In this document: positions 1 to 5,157 of the stretch, in pieces
How the letters are laid out: every line of letters starts with the position of its first letter
Numbering within the stretch: the first letter of the stretch is position 1
Origin: Spirochaetota bacterium
Lineage (GTDB): Bacteria; Spirochaetota; Leptospiria; Turneriellales; Turneriellaceae
Reading direction: 5' to 3'
NCBI GenBank assembly: GCA_029561505.1
Contig: JAKQXK010000004.1
Span: forward strand, 1-5,157
DNA: 5,157 nucleotides
Program-made: the position numbers and the translations under genes
Notes under the pieces: model-generated
What the model was told of the DNA's origin: nothing
The model's database searches: none
What the model saw: only the letters and a program-made list of their open reading frames with translations

Positions 1-1442
1 GGCTTAATGTTCCGGTTGTGTTCGTCTCGGGCGGCCCCATGGAAGCCGGCAAAACCCGCCTCGCTGAGCATAAGCTAGACCTCGTCGATGCCATTGTCAT
101 CGCAACAGACGAGAATGCCAGCGATGAAAAAGTTGAGGAGTACGAACGTTCTGCGTGCCCCACCTGTGGGTCATGCTCGGGTATGTTCACGGCGAACTCG
201 ATGAACTGCCTCACCGAAGCTCTGGGCCTCAGTCTGCCTGGCAACGGCTCGGTGCTCGCCACGCATGCAGACCGGGAGCAGCTCTTTCTCAAGGCAGGTC
301 GCCTTATCGTCGAGATCACGAAACGCTATTACGAGCAAAACGACGAGAGTGTTTTGCCGCGGTCGATCGCCTCATTCAAGGCTTTCGAAAACGCTATCGC
401 GCTTGATATTGCAATGGGTGGGTCGACCAACACCATACTGCACCTGCTCGCCGCAGCGCAAGAAGGTGAAGTGCCCTTCACCATGGACGACATCGACCGG
501 CTAAGCCGCAAAATACCGCAACTTTGTAAGGTTGCGCCGAACACGCAAAAATACCATATGGAAGACGTGCACCGCGCGGGCGGCGTCATGGGTATACTGG
601 CCGAGCTCGCACGGGGCGGGCTGTTCGACACCTCTCTGCCAACCGTTCACAGCCGCACGTTTCAAGAAGCGCTGGATACCTGGGATATCATGGTGACGAA
701 ATCTGAAGCGGTGCAGACATTCTATAAGGCAGGCCCCGCGGGCATACCAACGCAGGTGGCATTCAGCCAGGCGACGCGCTGGCCAAGCCTCGACAACGAC
801 CGCAAAGACGGCTGCATTCGTTCGGTCGAACACGCTTATAGTAAAGAAGGCGGCCTCGCGGTTCTCAAAGGCAATATAGCTGTCGACGGCTGCGTTGTCA
901 AAACCTCAGGTGTCGACGAAAGCTGCTGGGTTTTCGAAGGCCCCGCGCACGTTGTCGAAAGCCAGGATACCGCGGTCGCGCACATTCTTGAAGGTAAAGT
1001 CAAAGAAGGCGAAGTCGTCGTCATTCGCTACGAAGGCCCCAAAGGTGGCCCTGGCATGCAAGAGATGCTCTACCCCACAAGTTATCTGAAGGCCCGCGGT
1101 CTCGGCAAAGCCTGCGCGCTGCTCACCGACGGTCGTTTCTCGGGCGGCACCTCTGGCCTTTCGATCGGGCATGTTTCACCCGAAGCCGCGGCAGGCGGGG
1201 CGATAGGCCTCGTGCAGAATGGCGATATCATTCAGATCAATATTCCGAACCGCACGATCAATGTGAAGCTATCTGACGCCGAACTTCAGGCGCGGCGCAA
1301 AAATGAGGATGCAAAAGGTACTGCAGCCTGGAAACCCAGCGAGGTTCGGCCGCGCAAAGTTTCCGCTTCGCTGAAGGCCTATGCCCTGCTCGCCACCAGT
1401 GCCGATAAGGGTGCAGTGAGAGATCTGACGAAACTGGCATAG
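1..1442 (+). CDS. ilvD: Dihydroxy-acid dehydratase IlvD, 5' end cut by the window edge
   Basis: Cytosolic Fe-S hydro-lyase that dehydrates 2,3-dihydroxy-isovalerate and 2,3-dihydroxy-3-methylvalerate to the 2-keto acids, the third common step of valine, leucine and isoleucine synthesis. The reading frame runs from base 3 without a start codon of its own; the GTG at 18 lies inside the conserved [14 protein letters not shown] motif and is not the start. By comparison with E. coli IlvD (616 residues, from memory) about 135-140 N-terminal residues are missing, including the first cluster cysteine and the Mg-binding CDK motif. Visible landmarks are [19 protein letters not shown], whose cluster cysteine is at 174-176; [39 protein letters not shown], with the Mg-ligand Glu at 1062-1064; and GRFSGGTSG, with the catalytic Ser at 1140-1142. 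The C terminus is complete ([16 protein letters not shown], stop 1440-1442). It belongs to the long E. coli-like subfamily. The next gene converges on it, so any operon partners lie upstream. Confidence 0.97.
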   Translation, partial: LNVPVVFVSGGPMEAGKTRLAEHKLDLVDAIVIATDENASDEKVEEYERSACPTCGSCSGMFTANSMNCLTEALGLSLPGNGSVLATHADREQLFLKAGRLIVEITKRYYEQNDESVLPRSIASFKAFENAIALDIAMGGSTNTILHLLAAAQEGEVPFTMDDIDRLSRKIPQLCKVAPNTQKYHMEDVHRAGGVMGILAELARGGLFDTSLPTVHSRTFQEALDTWDIMVTKSEAVQTFYKAGPAGIPTQVAFSQATRWPSLDNDRKDGCIRSVEHAYSKEGGLAVLKGNIAVDGCVVKTSGVDESCWVFEGPAHVVESQDTAVAHILEGKVKEGEVVVIRYEGPKGGPGMQEMLYPTSYLKARGLGKACALLTDGRFSGGTSGLSIGHVSPEAAAGGAIGLVQNGDIIQINIPNRTINVKLSDAELQARRKNEDAKGTAAWKPSEVRPRKVSASLKAYALLATSADKGAVRDLTKLA

Positions 1443-1444
1443 CC

Positions 1445-1495
1445 GCTGACCGCGGCGCGATGTGAGCCAACCGGTTGCAGGCCTGCCCGGTCAGC
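1445..1495. terminator. Inverted repeat between convergent genes, possible two-way terminator
   Basis: GCTGACCG (1445-1452) is repeated exactly inverted as CGGTCAGC (1488-1495), with a 35-base loop. The loop itself holds two small perfect palindromes, AACCGGTT (1469-1476) and GCAGGCCTGC (1477-1486), so the transcript could fold into a branched stem on either strand. It starts 2 bases after the ilvD stop and ends 13 bases before the stop of the opposing gene, the usual place for a shared terminator. No T-run follows on either strand, so it is not a classical intrinsic terminator. Its role is inferred from position. Confidence 0.4.
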
Positions 1496-1508
1496 ATCAT
1501 TGCGCTGC

Positions 1509-2714
1509 CTACTTCGTCTCGGCAATCACCTGCCCCGTACGGGCGCGGTAAAATGAAATCTGGTCGGCGAGTTTCTTAACGCTGCGAACGGTAATCGCTT
1601 CTTCATCAAAAATCAGATTTTCGTTCGACAAGAATTCCGTTTCGCTGTCGCCCTTCAGCTGCAGCACACCGCAGAGCGACTTGAGCTGCGCGTAGGTTAT
1701 TTCAAAGCGGTAAGACCGGTCGCCGGCATTTTTCTCTTTCGTGCGCAGGTTTTGGTTGCGCATCAGATTATAGAGATAAGCATACATGCGCATCTGCGGG
1801 TCGTCGATGCGAAAGATCGTCAGGCGCTGGTGGGCAAACCAAATGCGGCGGGCCATGTTCTCGAATATTTTCTGCAGTACGCCGACCGCGACCGCCGAGA
1901 CAAGCTGCTCAGGGTCGATGCGAATGATTTCAGCGTCGCTGACAGTGATCGCAGACCCCATGCGCGGTGCTTTTTCAATGAACGCCATCTCGCCGAAGAG
2001 TTCTCCGGCTCCGAGAACGTCGATGACAAACTCTTGCCCCCGCGCGAAGCGCACGAGTTTTACCGTGCCCTGTAACACTACATAGATATCCTGGTCGATT
2101 TCACCTTCGGCGAAGATCATGGTATCGGCCGGGACATGCGTTGCTTTGTGGCTAAATTGAACCTGACGCAGCGCAGACTCTACGTCACTAAACTCTTGCC
2201 GGGCGTCGTCGAGCTTCTGGCCGCCGTGCTGCCCCGCCCATTCGATGTAAACCTTCAGCGCGTGGGCGGTGTGGTGCGGTTTGCCGGCTTCGCGGTATCG
2301 GGCGGCGACCGAATAGAGCCTTTCGGGCGATGCGTCGCGGTCACCTTTGAAATCCAACTTTGCGAGGTGTTGCTGCAGCGTGCGCAGCTCGCGTGAATAA
2401 AGCCGCAGCACCTTAACCGCGAGGCTCGGTTCAGGCCTGATGTATTCGGCAATTTTGGCAATCGGCACCTCGGCAACCTCTGCGTCGGTCTCGGCGTAGA
2501 TCGTTACGAGAAAATGGTGACCGGTAAGAGCCGAGACCAGGCCAAAACTGTCGCCCGGCTCGAAGCGCGAGAGCACCCTGTCGTTGAGGCGGTGTTCGGT
2601 GTCGATCGCCAGCGAGCCCTTAAGCACAATGTAGAATAGCCCCGGGTTTGGCGCATTCTGTACAACCACGCTGGCGCCGGCCCGGTAGGTCTTGTTCTGC
2701 ACGGCATTTTGCAT
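1509..2714 (-). CDS. Tandem cyclic-nucleotide-binding domain protein, Crp-like candidate regulator
   Basis: A 401-residue soluble protein with no signal peptide or membrane segment. CNB domain 1 covers about residues 8-113 and domain 2 about 187-298. Domain 2 has a recognisable phosphate-binding cassette: FGEMAF (240-245, Glu242) and APRMGS (249-254, Arg251), the residues that hold the ribose and cyclic phosphate in this family. Domain 1 keeps the beta-roll glycines (VLKGSLAI, FEPGDSFGLV) but has HHFLVTIYA where the Arg should be, so its pocket looks degenerate. Residues about 130-183 form a helical linker, faintly TPR-like (YSVAARYREAGKPHHTAHAL). The C-terminal part (about 303-401) resembles a Crp winged helix: MRMYAYLYNLMRN, then FEITYAQLKSLCGVL, then LSNENLIFDEEAITVRSV, comparable with the Crp ending around DQNLISAHGKTIVV; the recognition helix is unlike Crp. 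The ATG at 2712-2714 is preceded by a purine-rich GAAAGG only 2 bases upstream, a weak ribosome site. It is divergent from acnD. It could instead be a signalling protein that does not bind DNA. No gene name is warranted. Confidence 0.9.
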   Translation of the reverse strand: MQNAVQNKTYRAGASVVVQNAPNPGLFYIVLKGSLAIDTEHRLNDRVLSRFEPGDSFGLVSALTGHHFLVTIYAETDAEVAEVPIAKIAEYIRPEPSLAVKVLRLYSRELRTLQQHLAKLDFKGDRDASPERLYSVAARYREAGKPHHTAHALKVYIEWAGQHGGQKLDDARQEFSDVESALRQVQFSHKATHVPADTMIFAEGEIDQDIYVVLQGTVKLVRFARGQEFVIDVLGAGELFGEMAFIEKAPRMGSAITVSDAEIIRIDPEQLVSAVAVGVLQKIFENMARRIWFAHQRLTIFRIDDPQMRMYAYLYNLMRNQNLRTKEKNAGDRSYRFEITYAQLKSLCGVLQLKGDSETEFLSNENLIFDEEAITVRSVKKLADQISFYRARTGQVIAETK

Positions 2715-2858
2715 GGCCTTTCATATATCGGCATCGCGCTGACCGATCTTTTGCTACCGTTGAGAAACGGGCTGTCTGGGGCGACGCGTCGCCTGTTTCA
2801 GCCGTTTGGGATTTTCGCTCTGTCAAAGTCCCTGATTCTGGCTCATATGCAGTCGCAC
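2715..2858. promoter_or_regulatory. Divergent intergenic region between the CNB gene and acnD
   Basis: These 144 bp separate the starts of two divergent genes, so promoters for both must lie here or inside the neighbouring reading frames. I see no complete -35/-10 pair on either strand. The - strand has an exact TTGACA (2826 to 2821) but no acceptable -10 at 16-18 bases from it. No TGTGA-N6-TCACA Crp site is present. The main structure is the nested inverted repeat at 2765-2807. Promoter content is inferred from gene arrangement. Confidence 0.6.
2765..2807. repeat. Nested inverted repeat around a 14-bp perfect palindrome
   Basis: The centre GGCGACGCGTCGCC (2780-2793) is a perfect 14-bp palindrome. 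Flanking it, AAACGGGCTG (2765-2774) pairs with CAGCCGTTT (2799-2807), giving nine base pairs with one bulged G at 2771. A 5/5-base internal loop lies between the outer and inner stems. As RNA the core would fold as a 5-bp GGCGA/TCGCC stem with a CGCG loop, extended by the outer stem. As DNA it has the two-fold symmetry of an operator. It lies 51 bp from the acnD start and 50 bp from the start of the CNB gene. It could be an operator or a structured leader element; the sequence does not decide. Confidence 0.55.
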
Positions 2859-5157
2859 ATGAACAGCCAATACCGTAAACCGCTTCCGGGTACCAAACTC
2901 GACTACTTTGACGCACGCGAGGCCGTGAACACAATCGAGCCGGGCGCGTACGAAAAACTATCTTACACCTCGCGCCTGTTCGCCGAGAATCTGGTGCGCA
3001 AGTGCGACCCGGCCGAGCTCACCGATGCGCTGAAACAGCTGATCTACCGCAAACAAGATCTTGATTTTCCGTGGTATCCCGCGCGTGTCGTGTGCCATGA
3101 TATTCTCGGCCAGACGGCGCTCGTCGATCTCGCCGGCCTCAGAGACGCGATTCAGGCAAAAGGCGGAGATCCCTCTAAAATAAACCCTGTCGTGCAGACG
3201 CAGCTCATCGTCGACCATTCACTCGCGGTAGAGCACGGCGGCTTCGAGAAAGACGCGTTCGCAAAAAACCGTGCGATTGAAGACCGCCGCAACGACGACC
3301 GTTTTCACTTCATCAACTGGACCAAAGAGGCTTTTGAAAACGTCGACGTGATTCCTCCGGGTAATGGCATTATGCACCAGATTAACCTCGAGAAGATGTC
3401 GCCCGTGGTGCACGCGCAAGACGGCGTGGCTTTTCCCGACACCATGGTCGGCACCGACAGCCACACGCCGCACGTCGATGCACTGGGTGTATTGGCGATC
3501 GGCGTCGGTGGTCTCGAAGCCGAAAGCGTGATGCTGGGGCATCCCTCTTATCTGAGATTGCCCGACATCATCGGCGTTGAGCTCACGGGGAAACCGCAAC
3601 CCGGCATTACGGCCACCGACTTGGTCTTGTATCTGACTGAGTTCTTGCGCAAAGAAAAAGTCGTGTCTGCGCACATTGAATTTTATGGCGAAGGTGTTCC
3701 GCACCTGACGCTCGGTGACCGCGCGACAATTTCAAACATGACGCCCGAATATGGCGCAACCGCTGCGATGTTCTTCATCGACCAGCAGACTCTCGACTAT
3801 CTGCGCCTCACCGGTCGCGATGAAGAGAATGTGAAGCTTGTCGAAATTTATGCAAAAACAGCGGGCTTCTGGGCTGACAGCCTGAAGACTGCAACATATG
3901 AGCGCGTGCTCAAATTTGATCTTTCGACTGTGACGCGCACAATGGCCGGGCCTTCGAACCCGCACAAGCGCGTGAGCACCGCCGACCTCGCGAAAAACGG
4001 CATCGCCGCCGCATGGACTGATGAAGCGGGCAAAATGCCCGATGGTGCCGTTATTATCGCGGCGATCACGAGCTGCACGAATACCTCGAACCCGCGCAAC
4101 GTGATCTCGGCTGCGCTCTTGGCACGTAATGCCAACGCGAAAGGTCTCGTCAGACGCCCGTGGGTAAAGAGCTCACTTGCACCCGGTTCAAAAGTTGTCC
4201 AAACCTATCTCGAAGAAGCGAAACTTCTGCCCGAACTCGAGAAGCTCGGCTTCGGTATCGTCGCGTTTGCCTGCACAACCTGCAACGGTATGTCGGGTGC
4301 GCTCGACCCGAAGATTCAGCAAGAGATTATCGATCGCGACCTTTATGCAACCGCGGTGCTTTCAGGTAACCGTAACTTCGACGGGCGCATTCACCCGTAC
4401 GCGAAACAGGCATTTCTCGCGTCGCCGGCGCTCGTAGTTGCATACGCGATCGCTGGCACAGTGCGCGTTGACATCGAAAAAGACCCGATTGGTAAAGACC
4501 AACAGGGCAACCCTGTTTACCTCAAAGACATCTGGCCTTCGGATGCAGAGATCGATACGATTGTCACAGAGAGCGTGAAGCCCGAGCAGTTTCGCGCGGT
4601 CTATGACCCGATGTTCGCCCGCGGTGCGGCTTCGACAAAAAAGATTAGCCCTCTCTATCAGTGGCGCCCGCAGTCGACCTATATCCGCCGGCCGCCTTAT
4701 TGGGATGTTGAAGGTGTCGGCGCGCTCGCGGCGAACCCGCGCACGCTGAAGAATATGCGACCGCTCGCTGTCTTGGGCGATAACATCACGACTGACCATC
4801 TTTCACCGTCGAATGCGATCATGGCGAACAGCGCCGCGGGTGAATACCTCACCAAAATGGGTGTACCCGAAGAAGACTACAACTCATACGCGACGCACCG
4901 CGGCGACCACCTGACCGCGATGCGCGCGACGTTTGCCAACCCGACTCTGCTCAACGAGATGTGCCTCGACGACAAGGGGCAAGTGAAGAAAGGTTCGCTC
5001 GCCCGCCTCGAACCCGACGGCAAAGTGGTACGCATGTGGGAGGCGATGGAAACCTACCTCAACCGCAAGCAGCCACTGATCATCGTAGCGGGCGCCGACT
5101 ATGGCCAGGGCTCGTCACGCGACTGGGCAGCCAAAGGTGTGCGCCTCGCAGGCGTAG
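2859..5157 (+). CDS. acnD: AcnD-type Fe/S-dependent 2-methylcitrate dehydratase (aconitase family), 3' end cut by the window edge
   Basis: Aconitase-superfamily [4Fe-4S] hydro-lyase. AcnD dehydrates 2-methylcitrate in the methylcitrate cycle of propionate breakdown; in the bacteria where it was characterised it works with PrpF in place of PrpD. The start MNSQYRKPLPGTKLDYFD matches the AcnD family start; an in-frame ATG at 2847 would add only MQSH. Neither ATG has a Shine-Dalgarno sequence. AcnD-like wording, distinct from AcnA, includes ARVVCHDILGQTALVDLAG, GTDSHTPHVDALGVLAIG and DRATISNMTPEYGATAAMFF. Cluster ligands are Cys406 in TSCTNTSNP (4074-4076) and Cys472 and Cys475 in ACTTCNGMSG (4272-4274, 4281-4283); their 66- and 3-residue spacing equals that of E. 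coli AcnA. The swivel-domain active-site motif YGQGSSRDWAAKG begins at 5100. There are 766 codons without a stop, against roughly 865-890 for the family, so about 100 C-terminal residues lie beyond the window. No prp gene is visible beside it. The alternative is an AcnA-like enzyme serving as general aconitase, which I think less likely. Confidence 0.92.
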   Translation, partial: MNSQYRKPLPGTKLDYFDAREAVNTIEPGAYEKLSYTSRLFAENLVRKCDPAELTDALKQLIYRKQDLDFPWYPARVVCHDILGQTALVDLAGLRDAIQAKGGDPSKINPVVQTQLIVDHSLAVEHGGFEKDAFAKNRAIEDRRNDDRFHFINWTKEAFENVDVIPPGNGIMHQINLEKMSPVVHAQDGVAFPDTMVGTDSHTPHVDALGVLAIGVGGLEAESVMLGHPSYLRLPDIIGVELTGKPQPGITATDLVLYLTEFLRKEKVVSAHIEFYGEGVPHLTLGDRATISNMTPEYGATAAMFFIDQQTLDYLRLTGRDEENVKLVEIYAKTAGFWADSLKTATYERVLKFDLSTVTRTMAGPSNPHKRVSTADLAKNGIAAAWTDEAGKMPDGAVIIAAITSCTNTSNPRNVISAALLARNANAKGLVRRPWVKSSLAPGSKVVQTYLEEAKLLPELEKLGFGIVAFACTTCNGMSGALDPKIQQEIIDRDLYATAVLSGNRNFDGRIHPYAKQAFLASPALVVAYAIAGTVRVDIEKDPIGKDQQGNPVYLKDIWPSDAEIDTIVTESVKPEQFRAVYDPMFARGAASTKKISPLYQWRPQSTYIRRPPYWDVEGVGALAANPRTLKNMRPLAVLGDNITTDHLSPSNAIMANSAAGEYLTKMGVPEEDYNSYATHRGDHLTAMRATFANPTLLNEMCLDDKGQVKKGSLARLEPDGKVVRMWEAMETYLNRKQPLIIVAGADYGQGSSRDWAAKGVRLAGV

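Noticed and set aside
18..20. GTG as the start codon of ilvD
   Set aside because: The frame continues upstream to base 3 with conserved residues ([11 protein letters not shown]), so the true start lies before the window.
501..833. Antisense open frames over ilvD
   Set aside because: The + strand frame encodes uninterrupted conserved IlvD sequence; the opposite frame shows no protein-like features.
2821..2826. Exact TTGACA on the - strand as the -35 of the CNB gene promoter
   Set aside because: No hexamer resembling TATAAT occurs 16-18 bases downstream, so I do not call a promoter from the -35 alone.
2715..2858. Crp/Fnr consensus operator in the divergent spacer
   Set aside because: I looked for TGTGA-N6-TCACA and TTGAT-N4-ATCAA on both strands and found neither.
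2648..2878. 76-codon + strand frame spanning the divergent spacer
   Set aside because: It overlaps the start of the CNB gene and the start of acnD in another frame, and its translation is Arg/Ser/Ala-rich with no motif or ribosome site.
3219..3704. 161-codon open frame on the - strand
   Set aside because: It lies wholly antisense to strongly conserved acnD coding sequence. Its translation has no recognisable family motifs, and such frames are expected opposite GC-rich genes.
4362..4799. 145-codon open frame on the - strand
   Set aside because: Also antisense to conserved acnD blocks, Arg-rich and without family motifs; treated as a shadow.

Overview
The window is a chromosomal, bacterial, moderately GC-rich segment with three protein genes and two short intergenic regions. 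It carries no RNA gene, mobile element or CRISPR array that I can see. In order: the C-terminal three quarters of ilvD (dihydroxy-acid dehydratase) on the + strand, cut by the left edge. Next, on the - strand, comes a complete 401-residue protein with two cyclic-nucleotide-binding (CNB) domains. Last, on the + strand and divergent from it, is an aconitase-superfamily gene that I assign to the AcnD type (Fe/S-dependent 2-methylcitrate dehydratase), cut by the right edge after 766 codons.

Layout: ilvD and the CNB gene converge on a 66-bp spacer holding an 8-bp perfect inverted repeat (possible two-way terminator). The CNB gene and acnD diverge from a 144-bp spacer. That spacer holds a 14-bp perfect palindrome nested inside a second imperfect inverted repeat, which is the most noteworthy non-coding signal here. 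Both ends of the window are inside genes.

Function: IlvD acts in branched-chain amino acid synthesis. AcnD acts in the methylcitrate cycle, which oxidises propionyl-CoA. Propionyl-CoA arises from valine and isoleucine breakdown and from odd-chain fatty acids, so the two enzymes touch related metabolism, but the layout does not make them an operon. Both are labile Fe-S hydro-lyases. The CNB protein has a C-terminal segment resembling a Crp-type winged helix. Lying divergently next to acnD, it is a candidate regulator of it, but this is inference from position and domain layout.

Organism: the sequence does not identify it. The two enzymes look proteobacterial in type. The two-CNB protein with a helical TPR-like linker reminds me of proteins in Leptospira-like spirochaetes (for example a GC-richer relative such as Turneriella), but I hold this only weakly. 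I found no convincing evidence of a previously undescribed system.
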